A program made the position numbers and the translations under genes. The notes beneath the pieces were generated by a model. It was not told where the DNA came from. It saw only the letters and a program-made list of their open reading frames with translations, and made no database searches. Shown piece after piece: positions 31,111 to 39,503 of a stretch of 64,000 bases of DNA. Positions within the stretch are counted from its first letter, which is position 1. Every line of letters starts with the position of its first letter. Source of the DNA: Erythrobacter sp. (GTDB lineage Bacteria > Pseudomonadota > Alphaproteobacteria > Sphingomonadales > Sphingomonadaceae); NCBI RefSeq assembly GCF_024305245.1, contig NZ_JAMWYX010000002.1, positions 62,001 to 126,000 of the forward strand. The letters are read 5' to 3'.

Positions 31111-31949
31111 CGATCATCGCCTTTCTGGGCAGCGTGTTCTCGCCCTATTACAAGCGCAGCGGACGGGGCGAGCCGCTCAACCATTGTGCGCTCAACGTCG
31201 CGCTCTACGGCCCGCAGGCGCGCTGGACGATGACCGAGCGTGCGTCGGGCGCGGTCGAGCGCGATGCGAGTAACCTCGTGATCGGGCCGAGCAACGTCCG
31301 GTGGGAGGGCGACGCGCTCACCATCGACATCGTCGAAGGCGACACCCGCCTGTTCGTGCCGTGGCAACGCCCGGTGGTGGGCCGCGTGCGGGTGCTGCCC
31401 GAAGCGCTGAACCGCTCCGCCTTCGCGCTCGACGGTAAGGAGAGCCACATCTGGCACTGCCTCGCGCCGCGCGCGCGGATCGAGGTGGAGATGACCTCGC
31501 CCGGCATTTCGTGGAGCGGCAAGGGCTATCTCGATCACAATCGCGGGGCGGAAGCCCTGGAGAAAGGCTTCAACACCTGGCACTGGTCGCGCGCGCATCT
31601 CAATGAAGGCGCGCTGGTGTGTTACGAGGGCGAGCGCGGCGACGGATCGCTGTTCGCCAGCGCGCTGCGGTTCGACCGGGACGGCGTGCCCGAACCGGTC
31701 GACCTGCCGCCGATCGCGCGACTGCCGCGCAGCAAGTGGCGGGTCGAACGCCGCACCCGGTCCGACATCGGCGTGGCCGAAGTGCGCCGCACGTGGGAGG
31801 ACACCCCGTTCTACGCCCGCTCCGAACTCGCCTCGCGGTTCGCGGGCGAGGAGGTGGTGGCGGTGCAGGAAAGCCTCGACATGCGGCGCTTCTCCTCGCC
31901 GCTGGTGCAGTTCATGCTGCCCTACCGGATGCCGCGCCGGAAGGGGTAG
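31029..31949 (+). CDS. crtC: Carotenoid 1,2-hydratase CrtC (start unresolved)
   Basis: Adds water to the terminal C1,2 double bond of neurosporene or lycopene, the first step of the spirilloxanthin branch. About 306 residues are clearly CrtC, from RFDEDIPAGGYSWWY to the C-terminus, including FLGSVFSPYY and the YLDHNRGAE active region. No ATG, GTG or TTG occurs in frame near the conserved N-terminus; the nearest are TTG at 30939 and ATG at 30741, both deep in crtD. The coordinate given is the first conserved codon, not a start. A missing or extra base near 31030 could explain both this and the crtD tail. Confidence 0.88.
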   Translation, partial: RFDEDIPAGGYSWWYVDAISDDGQHGLTIIAFLGSVFSPYYKRSGRGEPLNHCALNVALYGPQARWTMTERASGAVERDASNLVIGPSNVRWEGDALTIDIVEGDTRLFVPWQRPVVGRVRVLPEALNRSAFALDGKESHIWHCLAPRARIEVEMTSPGISWSGKGYLDHNRGAEALEKGFNTWHWSRAHLNEGALVCYEGERGDGSLFASALRFDRDGVPEPVDLPPIARLPRSKWRVERRTRSDIGVAEVRRTWEDTPFYARSELASRFAGEEVVAVQESLDMRRFSSPLVQFMLPYRMPRRKG

Positions 31950-32252
31950 GGCGTTTCCTCCCACCGCTGCGGCGCGCCTGTAGGAGACACATGAGACACT
32001 GTCCAGGAACCGAAAACCCCCAGCACCGTGCGGCCTTGTCGGACGGTGGCGGAGGGGGGGCACGCAGGACATGCGCGCAGTGCTGCCGAGTTTTGCGCGG
32101 GTAGGAAAGCGCAGGGCGACACAAGAACCGCGAACGTTTTCTGACAAAGCGGCTGGAGCGGGTGAACGGCCATTACCGGGTGACTGCGGACACTAGCGAC
32201 GAGCGGGCCAGATCAAACCAGATCACACCAGATCACAGGCGCGATCACCTGC
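31950..32252. other. 303-base intergenic region between crtC and the sulfotransferase gene
   Basis: Convergent gap with no convincing gene. It holds an imperfect GC hairpin near 32020-32070 (CCCCC, ACCGT, ACGGT and GGGGG arms) that may end crtC transcription. At 32208-32237 there are three head-to-tail copies of a 10-base unit (CCAGATCA plus AA or CA), just past the sulfotransferase stop. Confidence 0.7.
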
Positions 32253-33068
32253 TCAGGCCCGCAATGCCGCGCGCGGTTCATCCTTGAGCGCGGACTCCAG
32301 CCCCATTTCCGCCAGCCACTTCGAAAATTCATCGTAATTGGCGACAATCTCGCGCAGCGGTCTGGCGTTCACCTTACGGAATGGCGTCGATACGCTGCGA
32401 TGCGAAAGGTCGAGAAAGTCGAGCACCCGGTCGATGGTCTGCTGGTGCGCCGCAGCCTGCTCCAGATCGCGTTCGTAGACGACTTCATGATAATCGAGAC
32501 CGGCAAGGGCGGCGCGTTCTTCCTGTTCGAGCGCACGGCGCTGGGCAATCCACGCTTCGAGCGTCGCGCGCCGCACCGTGACCGCCGTTGTCACCGGCCG
32601 ATCGTCGAGCTTATGGTAATTGTTGCGGGCTTCCGCGACCAGCCCGGACAGGACGTGACGCACCCGGTCGGTTCTGGTGAGGTAGATGATCCGCCAGCCT
32701 TCTTCGGCCAGCCCCCGAAGGAATGTCTGCGGATCGAGCGTGCGGCTTCCAGCACGCTCTCGGTCGCGAGTGAGATGATAGATTTTAACGTGGCACAACA
32801 GGCTGCGTCCACCGGTGCGGCGCGCGTGTCCGCGCAGTAATGCGCGCGGAAAAAGCGTCCGCTCGTGACCGTCGCCCAGCAGCTCGCCGCGCGCGGTGAC
32901 GTGCCCGGTCGATCCCAGCAGGCTTTCCAGCACCGTGCTTCCCGATCGCCCCTGGGCAAAAATCAGAACCGGTGCCGCGCGCGGCCGCCCCGGCAGTGCG
33001 GCAAGGCCATAGGCGAGCGCGGCGCTGCCGTTGCCTTTCAGCAATTGTGGCAGCGACGAGAACGACAT
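32253..33068 (-). CDS. Sulfotransferase-family protein
   Basis: 271-residue cytoplasmic protein with the PAPS-binding 5'-phosphosulfate loop QGRSGSTVLESL (about residues 39-50) and a later 3'-phosphate region around YLTRTDRVRHVLSGL (about 147-160). No membrane helix. The acceptor is unknown. It lies convergent to crtC at the edge of the photosynthesis cluster; erythrobacters are known to make erythroxanthin sulfate, so a carotenoid acceptor is conceivable, but it could equally act on glycans or lipids. The next gene, gmk, is on the same strand, 167 bases upstream. Confidence 0.85.
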   Translation of the reverse strand: MSFSSLPQLLKGNGSAALAYGLAALPGRPRAAPVLIFAQGRSGSTVLESLLGSTGHVTARGELLGDGHERTLFPRALLRGHARRTGGRSLLCHVKIYHLTRDRERAGSRTLDPQTFLRGLAEEGWRIIYLTRTDRVRHVLSGLVAEARNNYHKLDDRPVTTAVTVRRATLEAWIAQRRALEQEERAALAGLDYHEVVYERDLEQAAAHQQTIDRVLDFLDLSHRSVSTPFRKVNARPLREIVANYDEFSKWLAEMGLESALKDEPRAALRA

Positions 33069-33235
33069 GACCGGACCTCTTTCAGCAGGCGGGATATCAG
33101 AGCGATGGGCATCAACTCTGCAGAACGTGCCTGCTCTGGTATCTGCCGCCGCCGCCGCTCTGCCCTATACTCGGTTAAAGCCTCCGGACTAACGGGCGGC
33201 AATCGCGGGGTTTTGGCTTCGGATGGCGCGCGGAA

Positions 33236-33886
33236 TTAGCCCATCAAACCGCGTACGAACGGGATCAGCCCGGTCTGGCGGGCGCGTTTCATGCGTTCGG
33301 CTTCCAGGATTGCGTGCACCTTGGCGAAGCATTCGCGCACGTCATCGTTGATGATGACGTAGTCGTAGCCGTCCCAGTGGCTGATTTCGGCGCGGGCGCG
33401 CTCCATGCGGGCGGCGATCACCTCGGCGCTGTCGGTTGCGCGGCCGGCGAGGCGGCGGTGGAGTTCGTCGATCGAGGGGGGCAGGATGAACACCCGCACC
33501 ACATCCTGCTGATCCTTCTGGTACAGCTGCTGGGTGCCCTGCCAGTCGATATCGAACAGGAAGTCCCGCCCGTCCTTCAGCGCGGTGCGGATCGCGCCCT
33601 TGGGCGTGCCGTAGCGGTGGCCGAACACCTCCGCCCATTCGTAGAAATCGTCTTCCTCGATCATCCGGTCGAAATGTTCGGGCGTGACGAAGTGGTAATG
33701 CACCCCATCGATCTCTCCGGCGCGCGGCGGGCGGGTGGTGGCCGAGACCGACAGCCTGATCTCGCTATCGGCGGCGAGCAGCATCTTCGACAGCGTCGTC
33801 TTGCCTGCGCCCGATGGCGAGGACAGGATGAACATCAGGCCCCGGCGGTGGAGCGTGTCGTCTGCGTGGTGTGAAGTGTCGCCCAT
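33236..33886 (-). CDS. gmk: Guanylate kinase
   Basis: Phosphorylates GMP to GDP with ATP. 216 residues from the ATG at 33886 (a longer frame opens at 33916). P-loop PSGAGKTT near residues 24-31, GMP-binding TTRPPRAGEIDGVHYHFV, and the lid region with ATDSAEVIAARMERA. Length and motifs are standard. It marks the return to housekeeping genes beyond the photosynthesis cluster. Confidence 0.97.
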   Translation of the reverse strand: MGDTSHHADDTLHRRGLMFILSSPSGAGKTTLSKMLLAADSEIRLSVSATTRPPRAGEIDGVHYHFVTPEHFDRMIEEDDFYEWAEVFGHRYGTPKGAIRTALKDGRDFLFDIDWQGTQQLYQKDQQDVVRVFILPPSIDELHRRLAGRATDSAEVIAARMERARAEISHWDGYDYVIINDDVRECFAKVHAILEAERMKRARQTGLIPFVRGLMG

Positions 33887-33943
33887 AGTCCCCGTTGCAC
33901 CAACACAGGCGCACAAATCAAGGGCGCGCGGGTGAATGCGCGG

Positions 33944-34330
33944 TCAGGATTCGGCGTCGGGCGTGGTTCCGGCTGTTTTGCGGGTGCGGCGTTTGGCCTG
34001 AACCCGCTTGCCGCGATCATACAGCACCTTGGCCGCCAGCCCGCCCGCGACCACCGCCAGCCCGACCGGCGAGCGGGTGGCAAGTCGGCTCGCTCCCCAG
34101 AGTGCGACCGTGCTCATAACCCCGCGGTTCTCGACCAGCCGTTTTGCATTGTCGGAACCGATTTGGCCGGTGAGAAGTCCCTTTTCGAGCCGCTTGCGAA
34201 GCAACAGGTTCGCCCCGCGCAGCACGACGTCGGCGATCATCAGATTGGTGGCCGGATCGGGCGAGGGCAACCGCGATTCGCCGGATTTCCCGGCGTCGGT
34301 GCGCTTGGTCGGGGTCCGCCGTCGCACCAT
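33944..34330 (-). CDS. Conserved hypothetical protein with one hydrophobic segment (128 aa)
   Basis: Not recognised by function. 128 residues: a basic N-terminus (RRRTPTKRT), an amphipathic middle with LLRKRLEKGLLTGQIGSDNAKRLVE, one Ala/Gly/Val-rich hydrophobic stretch (about residues 90-107), then a very basic tail (RGKRVQAKRRTRK). Proteins of this shape are common in sphingomonads. Five bases separate it from sspB on the same strand, so it is probably cotranscribed. Confidence 0.75.
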   Translation of the reverse strand: MVRRRTPTKRTDAGKSGESRLPSPDPATNLMIADVVLRGANLLLRKRLEKGLLTGQIGSDNAKRLVENRGVMSTVALWGASRLATRSPVGLAVVAGGLAAKVLYDRGKRVQAKRRTRKTAGTTPDAES

Positions 34331-34335
34331 CGCGC

Positions 34336-34827
34336 CTACTTCTTCCTTCCGAAATCGACGCTGACGACGTTGGACCCGTCCCCATCCCCGTCACCATCGG
34401 GCTCGGAACCGTCATTCTCGGCGATTTCATGCGCCTCGGGAGCCAGTTCATCGACCGCGGCCTGGAATTGCAGCCCGAAATCGACCGCCGGATCGACGAA
34501 GGCAGTGATCGCGGCGAAGGGAATCACCAGCTTGGCGGGCACCTGATTGAAGGTGAGGCTGACGGTGAACCCTTGCGCGCCGACTTCGAGATCCCAGAAC
34601 TTGTTCTGCAGCACGATCGTCATCTCGTCGGGGAAACGTTCACGCAGGTGCGGCGGCACCGACACGCCCGGCGCGCCGGTCTTGAAGGTGATGTAGAAAT
34701 GGTGCGCACCGGGCAAGGTCGCGCCGCGATTGACGATCGAACCCAGCACCCGGCCGACCACGGCGCGCAGGGCTTCCTGCACGATCTCGTCGTAGGGGAT
34801 CAGGCTATCGGGCGTTTCAGTGCTCAT
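34336..34827 (-). CDS. sspB: SspB-type ClpXP adaptor protein
   Basis: Adaptor that delivers ssrA-tagged and other substrates to the ClpXP protease. 163 residues with the SspB fold (about 10-130): GAHHFYITFKT, PDEMTIVLQNKFWDL and VPAKLVIPFAAITAFVDP are the substrate-binding core. A disordered Asp/Gly-rich linker (about 140-155) leads to the C-terminal ClpX-docking tail VVSVDFGRKK. This alpha-proteobacterial form is somewhat different from the E. coli protein but has the same layout. Confidence 0.92.
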   Translation of the reverse strand: MSTETPDSLIPYDEIVQEALRAVVGRVLGSIVNRGATLPGAHHFYITFKTGAPGVSVPPHLRERFPDEMTIVLQNKFWDLEVGAQGFTVSLTFNQVPAKLVIPFAAITAFVDPAVDFGLQFQAAVDELAPEAHEIAENDGSEPDGDGDGDGSNVVSVDFGRKK

Positions 34828-34955
34828 ACGACGTGAATCGTGGCGAGGCGCGCGGGGTTGGTCAAGCCTTTCCGGCGTTCGCCGCGCGATTGATCGGGAA
34901 TCTACGACGAGGCGAATGCTTGTCAGCGCCGCCGAGACGACTATAGCGCCGGGCC

Positions 34956-35564
34956 ATGGCCAGCACTCCTTCCCGCACCGGCTCGGTAGAGCGCAACACC
35001 ACCGAAACGCGGATCGCGATTGCCGTCGATCTCGACGGGACGGGCGCGTATGATGTGTCGACCGGGATCGGCTTTCTCGATCACATGGTCGAACAGTTCA
35101 GCCGCCATTCGCTGATCGACGTGACGATGAAGGTCGCCGGCGATCTGCATGTCGACCAGCACCACACGACCGAGGATTCGGCCATCGCACTGGGGCAGGC
35201 GATAGCGCAGGCGCTGGGCGACAAGGCCGGGATCGGGCGATACGGCGCGGCCTATTCGCCGATGGACGAGACGCTTTCGCGCGTGGCGCTGGATATTTCC
35301 GGGCGGCCCTTCATCGTGTGGAAGGCGGGCTTTACGCAGGAACGCCTGGGCGAATGGGACACCGAGCTGATCGAGCACTGGTTCCATTCGGTGGCGCAGG
35401 CGGCGGGGATCACGCTGCATATCGAACTGCTTTACGGCACCAACAACCACCACATCTGCGAAAGCATCTACAAGGGCTTTGCCCGTGCGATGCGGCAGGC
35501 GGTGGAACGCGACCCGCGCAAGGGCGAGAGCGTGCCGAGCACCAAGGGGCAGCTTGGTGGCTAG
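34956..35564 (+). CDS. hisB: Imidazoleglycerol-phosphate dehydratase
   Basis: Seventh step of histidine synthesis. 202 residues, monofunctional form. Metal-binding repeats [21 protein letters not shown] and NNHHICES are present. It heads a histidine operon running to hinT, and its stop overlaps the next gene by eight bases. The gap upstream to the divergent sspB (128 bases) must hold the promoter, but I see no clear operator or attenuator. Confidence 0.97.
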   Translation: MASTPSRTGSVERNTTETRIAIAVDLDGTGAYDVSTGIGFLDHMVEQFSRHSLIDVTMKVAGDLHVDQHHTTEDSAIALGQAIAQALGDKAGIGRYGAAYSPMDETLSRVALDISGRPFIVWKAGFTQERLGEWDTELIEHWFHSVAQAAGITLHIELLYGTNNHHICESIYKGFARAMRQAVERDPRKGESVPSTKGQLGG

Positions 35565-35853
35565 CATCTTCATTGCCTCGCTGACCTACACCGTGCCGAT
35601 CGAACAGGTCGACGCGGTTCTGGCCAGCCACCTTACATGGCTCAACGCCGGGCATGAGGCAGGGCATTTTCTGGCCTGGGGGCCACGCGAACCGCGCGAC
35701 GGCGGGTTGATCTTCGTGAAGGCGGCAACCCGGGCCGAGGCGCAGGCCTTGCTGGAAAGCGACCCCTTCATCATCGAAAGTCTGGCCGATCTGACAATTA
35801 TCGAATGGATTCCCCGGCTCGCCTTCCCCGGATTGGAGGCGTTCAATGGCTGA
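35557..35853 (+). CDS. YciI-like (YCII domain) small protein within the his operon
   Basis: 98-residue protein, ferredoxin-like YCII fold: a conserved His in [17 protein letters not shown], the loop GPREPRDGG, and the SDPFIIESL segment. Function of most YCII proteins is unknown; some are enzymes or binding proteins of aromatic metabolism. I chose GTG at 35557, inside the hisB end; TTG at 35554 is also possible. It ends eight bases inside hisH, so it is translationally linked to both neighbours. Confidence 0.85.
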   Translation: MASIFIASLTYTVPIEQVDAVLASHLTWLNAGHEAGHFLAWGPREPRDGGLIFVKAATRAEAQALLESDPFIIESLADLTIIEWIPRLAFPGLEAFNG

Positions 35854-36472
35854 GGTGGTCGCCTTGGTCGATTACGGCGCAGGCAACCTTCACTCGGTTC
35901 ACAATGCGCTCAACGCGGCGGGGGCTAGCGTTACCGTCACCGCCGATCCTTTCGTGGTGCGCGCGGCGGATCGGATAGTTCTGCCCGGTGTCGGCAGCTT
36001 CAAATCCTGCGCCGAAGGGCTGCGCGCCATCCCGCAAATGGTTGAGGCGATGACCGAGCGGGTGCAGGTCGGCGGCGCGCCGTTCCTCGGCATCTGCGTC
36101 GGGATGCAATTGCTCGCGACTCGCGGGCTGGAGCATGGCGAAACACCCGGCCTCGGCTGGATCGCGGGCGAGGTGCGGCTGATCGAGCCGACCGATCCGA
36201 GCATCAAGGTGCCGCACATGGGCTGGAACGATGTCGCCATGCTGCCCCATGCGAAGGACCACGCGGTGATCGAGGAGGGCGAGGCCTATTTCCTCCATTC
36301 CTATCATTTCGCTGCGACAAATGGCGCGGATATCGCCGCCATGACCGATCACGGCGAGGGGCTGGTCGCAGCGGTCGCGCGCGGCAATATTCTTGGCGTG
36401 CAGTTTCACCCGGAAAAGAGCCAGGCCTATGGGCTGGCGACGCTCCGGCGCTTTCTGGAGTGGTTCCCATGA
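35846..36472 (+). CDS. hisH: Imidazole glycerol phosphate synthase, glutaminase subunit HisH
   Basis: Class I glutamine amidotransferase that supplies ammonia to HisF. 208 residues. Catalytic triad Cys84 (LGICVGM), His188 and Glu190 (VQFHPEKSQ). Starts inside the YciI-like gene and is followed after ten bases by hisA; its partner hisF is two genes downstream. Confidence 0.97.
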   Translation: MAEVVALVDYGAGNLHSVHNALNAAGASVTVTADPFVVRAADRIVLPGVGSFKSCAEGLRAIPQMVEAMTERVQVGGAPFLGICVGMQLLATRGLEHGETPGLGWIAGEVRLIEPTDPSIKVPHMGWNDVAMLPHAKDHAVIEEGEAYFLHSYHFAATNGADIAAMTDHGEGLVAAVARGNILGVQFHPEKSQAYGLATLRRFLEWFP

Positions 36473-36482
36473 AGGATTTGGC

Positions 36483-37211
36483 ATGATCGTCTTCCCTGCC
36501 ATCGACCTGAAAGGTGGTCAGGTCGTGCGCCTTGCCGAAGGGGACATGGAGCGCGCCACGATCTACGGCGACAATCCCGCCGCACAGGCGCTGATCTTCG
36601 CCGAAGCCGGGGCAGAACACCTGCACGTGGTCGACCTCGACGGCAGCTTTGCGGGCGAAAGCCGCAACCGCGCGGCGGTGGAAGCCATCGTCGAAGCCTT
36701 CCCCGGCTATGTCCAACTGGGCGGCGGGATCCGTGATGCAGCCGCGGTCGAGGGCTGGTTCAACCTCGGCGTGGCGCGGGTGGTGATGGGTTCCGCCGCG
36801 CTCAAGAATCCCGAATTCGTCAAGGACATGGCGCGCGAATGGGAAGGCGGCATCGTCGTCGCCGTGGACGCGAAGGACGGCATGGTCGCGACCGAGGGCT
36901 GGGCCGAAGTGTCGGACGTTCCCGTGGTCGATCTTGCCCGCCGGTTCGAGGATGCGGGCGTCGCCAGCGTGCTGTTTACCGACATTGGCCGCGACGGGCT
37001 GCTGAAAGGCGTGAATATCGAAGCGACCGTCGATCTGGCGCGCCGCGTCGACATTCCGGTGATCGCCAGCGGCGGGGTGAAGGGGCTGGACGATATCCAC
37101 ATGCTGGCTCTGCACGCGCATGAGGGGATCGAGGGCGTGATCACGGGCCGCGCGCTGTATGAAGGGCGGCTCGATCTGGCGGCGGCGATTGCGATGGGAT
37201 CGCGAGAGTGA
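36483..37211 (+). CDS. hisA: Phosphoribosylformimino-AICAR-phosphate isomerase HisA
   Basis: Fourth step of histidine synthesis; a TIM-barrel isomerase. 242 residues from the ATG at 36483 (an earlier frame start lies inside hisH). Catalytic Asp8 in PAIDLKGGQVV and the second catalytic region DIGRDGLLKGVN are present, as are the two phosphate-binding halves typical of HisA/HisF. The TGA overlaps the GTG of the small membrane gene that follows. Confidence 0.97.
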   Translation: MIVFPAIDLKGGQVVRLAEGDMERATIYGDNPAAQALIFAEAGAEHLHVVDLDGSFAGESRNRAAVEAIVEAFPGYVQLGGGIRDAAAVEGWFNLGVARVVMGSAALKNPEFVKDMAREWEGGIVVAVDAKDGMVATEGWAEVSDVPVVDLARRFEDAGVASVLFTDIGRDGLLKGVNIEATVDLARRVDIPVIASGGVKGLDDIHMLALHAHEGIEGVITGRALYEGRLDLAAAIAMGSRE

Positions 37212-37387
37212 ATCTGCATCGCCATGAAAACCTGATCGTCTTCGTGATCTGTGTTTGTGCCGTGTTGGGTAACTGGATGGGCATTGTTCCAAGTTGGGTG
37301 GCCTTTCCAATGATTTTTGCAGGCGCAATCCGCAGAATTCACAAGGACGGTGGCGTCGAGGCAATCCGAAAGGGGTGGCCCAAATGA
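37208..37387 (+). CDS. 59-residue membrane protein wedged between hisA and hisF
   Basis: Small gene with a GTG start overlapping the hisA stop (GTGA) and a TGA overlapping the hisF start (ATGA); it fills the gap exactly. The predicted product has a polar N-terminus (MNLHRHEN), one or two hydrophobic stretches (about residues 9-24 and 26-41, with Cys15 and Cys17), then a basic tail (RRIHKDGG...RKGWPK). Base composition is visibly less GC-rich than its neighbours. I recognise no family. Perfect coupling on both sides argues that it is translated. Confidence 0.75.
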   Translation: MNLHRHENLIVFVICVCAVLGNWMGIVPSWVAFPMIFAGAIRRIHKDGGVEAIRKGWPK

Positions 37388-38163
37388 CAGTCCGCATCCG
37401 TGTCATCCCCTGCCTCGACGTTGCCGACGGGCGCGTGGTCAAGGGCGTCAATTTCGTCGACCTCAAGGACGCGGGTGATCCGGTCGAGCAGGCGCGCGCC
37501 TATGACGCTGCCGGAGCGGACGAGCTGTGTTTCCTCGACATTTCCGCCAGCCACGAAGGGCGCGGGACGCTGCTCGACATGGTGCGGCGCACGGCGGAGG
37601 TGTGCTTCATGCCGCTCACCGTCGGCGGCGGAGTGCGCAGCCCCGAGGATGCGCGCGCGCTGTTGCTGGCGGGCGCGGACAAGGTCGCGGTGAATTCCGC
37701 AGCGGTTGCCCGGCCCGAACTGGTGGGCGAGATCGCAGCGCGCTTCGGCAGCCAATGCGTCGTCGCCAGCGTGGACGCGCGCCGCGTGGTGCCGACCACC
37801 GGCGAGGAATCGCCCAAATGGGAAATCTTCACCCACGGCGGACGCAAGCCGACCGGGATTGATGCGGTCGAATACGCCATGAAGGTCGCGGAGCTGGGCG
37901 CGGGCGAACTGCTTGTCACCTCGATGGACGGGGATGGCACGAAAGCCGGCTACGACCTCGATCTGACCCGCACCATCGCGGACCGGGTCAGCGTGCCGGT
38001 GATCGCCAGCGGCGGTGTCGGCAGCCTCGATCATCTGGTGGACGGGGTGACGAAGGGCCACGCCAGCGCAGTCCTGGCGGCCTCGATCTTCCATTTCGGC
38101 ACCCACACCATCGCCGAGGCGCACGCAGCATTGCGGGCCGCAGGGATTCCCGCGCGCGGTTGA
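37384..38163 (+). CDS. hisF: Imidazole glycerol phosphate synthase cyclase subunit HisF
   Basis: TIM-barrel cyclase that with HisH makes imidazole glycerol phosphate and AICAR. 259 residues from the ATG at 37384. Catalytic Asp11 (IPCLDVADG) and the second acid in [16 protein letters not shown] are present. A longer frame starts at 37294, but that region encodes the small membrane protein in another frame. A palindromic repeat follows before hisE. Confidence 0.97.
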   Translation: MTVRIRVIPCLDVADGRVVKGVNFVDLKDAGDPVEQARAYDAAGADELCFLDISASHEGRGTLLDMVRRTAEVCFMPLTVGGGVRSPEDARALLLAGADKVAVNSAAVARPELVGEIAARFGSQCVVASVDARRVVPTTGEESPKWEIFTHGGRKPTGIDAVEYAMKVAELGAGELLVTSMDGDGTKAGYDLDLTRTIADRVSVPVIASGGVGSLDHLVDGVTKGHASAVLAASIFHFGTHTIAEAHAALRAAGIPARG

Positions 38164-38168
38164 AACTT

Positions 38169-38252
38169 CGTCATTGCGAGCGTAGCGAAGCAATCCAGAG
38201 CGGCTAGCGAGGCGCTCTGGATTGCCGCGCGCCTGCGGCGCTCGCAATGACG
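38169..38252. repeat. Palindromic intergenic repeat between hisF and hisE
   Basis: Terminal arms CGTCATTGCGAGCG (38169-38182) and CGCTCGCAATGACG (38239-38252) are perfectly complementary; inner arms GCAATCCAGAGC and GCTCTGGATTGC also pair. I recall elements of this type (TCATTGCGAGCG...AATCCAGAGC) as dispersed in many sphingomonad genomes. It would form a long hairpin in the his mRNA and may lower hisE-hinT expression. Confidence 0.85.
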
Positions 38253-38263
38253 AGAGTTGAACC

Positions 38264-38581
38264 GTGTCCGACACCCTCACCCGCCTTGAAGCCGCCATCG
38301 CCCAGCGCCGCCATGCCTCACCCGAGGAAAGCTATGTGGCGAAGCTGCACGCCAAGGGCCTCAACAAGATCGCGCAGAAGCTGGGCGAGGAAGCGACCGA
38401 GGCGGTGATCGCCGCGTTGGCCGGAGACGAGCCGGAGCTGGTGGGCGAAGCCGCCGACCTGTTGTTCCATCTCATGGTCCTGCTCGGCGCCAGGGGCGTG
38501 ACGCTGCAACAGGTGCTCGCCGAACTCGACCGCCGCGAAGGCACCTCGGGCCTCGCCGAAAAAGCTGCACGGAGCGAATGA
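38264..38581 (+). CDS. hisE: Phosphoribosyl-ATP pyrophosphatase
   Basis: Second step of histidine synthesis; removes pyrophosphate from PR-ATP. 105 residues, all-alpha MazG-like fold with KLGEEATEAVIAA and GEAADLLFHLMV metal-binding helices. The start is GTG at 38264, just after the palindromic repeat. Ends in ATGA overlap with the HIT gene. HisI (the cyclohydrolase) is not in this operon. Confidence 0.96.
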   Translation: MSDTLTRLEAAIAQRRHASPEESYVAKLHAKGLNKIAQKLGEEATEAVIAALAGDEPELVGEAADLLFHLMVLLGARGVTLQQVLAELDRREGTSGLAEKAARSE

Positions 38582-38961
38582 TGCCGATCGACCCGACCTT
38601 GCCCTATGACGACAACAACATCTTCGCGAAGATCCTGCGCGGGGAAATCCCCTCGAACAAGGTCTATGAGGATGAATGGGCCTTCGCGTTCGAGGACATC
38701 AGCCCGCAAGCCGCAATCCACACGCTGGTGATCCCGAAGGGGCGCTATGTCAGCTGGGACGATTTCTCAGCCAAGGCGTCCGACGCCGAAATCGCCGGGT
38801 TCATCCGCGCGGTGGGCGAAGTGGCGCGGGCCAAGGGGCTGGTCGAACCGGGCTACCGCCTGCTCGCCAATGTCGGCGCGCATGGCGGACAGGAAGTACC
38901 GCACCTTCACGTGCATATCTTCGGCGGCGAGCCGCTGGGGAGGATGATCAGCAAGCATTGA
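38578..38961 (+). CDS. hinT: HIT-family nucleotide hydrolase (HinT type)
   Basis: 127-residue histidine triad protein; family members hydrolyse purine nucleoside phosphoramidates. The triad is HLHVHIF, preceded by the usual NVGAHGGQEVPHLH, and the N-terminal IFAKILRGEIPSNKVYED is typical. Two adjacent ATGs (38578, 38581) are possible starts; the first overlaps hisE. It is the last gene of the his operon. Confidence 0.93.
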   Translation: MMPIDPTLPYDDNNIFAKILRGEIPSNKVYEDEWAFAFEDISPQAAIHTLVIPKGRYVSWDDFSAKASDAEIAGFIRAVGEVARAKGLVEPGYRLLANVGAHGGQEVPHLHVHIFGGEPLGRMISKH

Positions 38962-39049
38962 GGCATCGCGCCCTTATTCCACTGCCGTTCATCGACAAAA
39001 AACCACACGTGGCTTTGCAGCGATTCCCCGCTGCGCTAGGTGGCGCGTG

Positions 39050-39499
39050 ATGATCTCTCCCAATCCTCCCGGCGGCATCCTCGATGGTGTGCGGCATTTA
39101 TATGCGGTGCGGGTGTATTACGAGGATACCGATCTGTCGGGGATCACCTACCACGCCAATTACCTGCGCTGGTTCGAACGCGCGCGCAGCGACCTGCTGC
39201 GGCTGCTCGGCATCGATCAACGCGCGGCGATCGAAGCGGGTGAGGGCGCCTATGCCCTGTCCGAAGTGAACCTGAAATACCTGCGCCCGGCCAGACTTGA
39301 CGATGACGTGGTGATCGAAACCCGCTGCACCGAACTCGGCGCGGCATCGTGCCGGATGCACCAGATTGCGCGGCGCGGGGACGATATCCTGTGCGAGGCG
39401 AACCTGCGGGTCGGCTTCATCACATTGGACGGCCGCCCGCGCCGTCAGCCTGCCGAATGGCGTACCGCATTCCAGACTTTCATGAACGAGGAAACCTGA
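39050..39499 (+). CDS. ybgC: Tol-Pal system-associated acyl-CoA thioesterase YbgC
   Basis: 149-residue hotdog-fold thioesterase that begins the tol-pal operon. The active-site motif YYEDTDLSGITYHANYLRWFERAR is present (catalytic Asp in EDTD). ATG at 39050; a GTG one codon earlier is also in frame. Substrate in other bacteria is short or long acyl-CoA or acyl-ACP, linking phospholipid metabolism to the Tol complex. Four bases separate it from tolQ. Confidence 0.94.
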   Translation: MISPNPPGGILDGVRHLYAVRVYYEDTDLSGITYHANYLRWFERARSDLLRLLGIDQRAAIEAGEGAYALSEVNLKYLRPARLDDDVVIETRCTELGAASCRMHQIARRGDDILCEANLRVGFITLDGRPRRQPAEWRTAFQTFMNEET

Positions 39500-39503
39500 A
39501 CCC

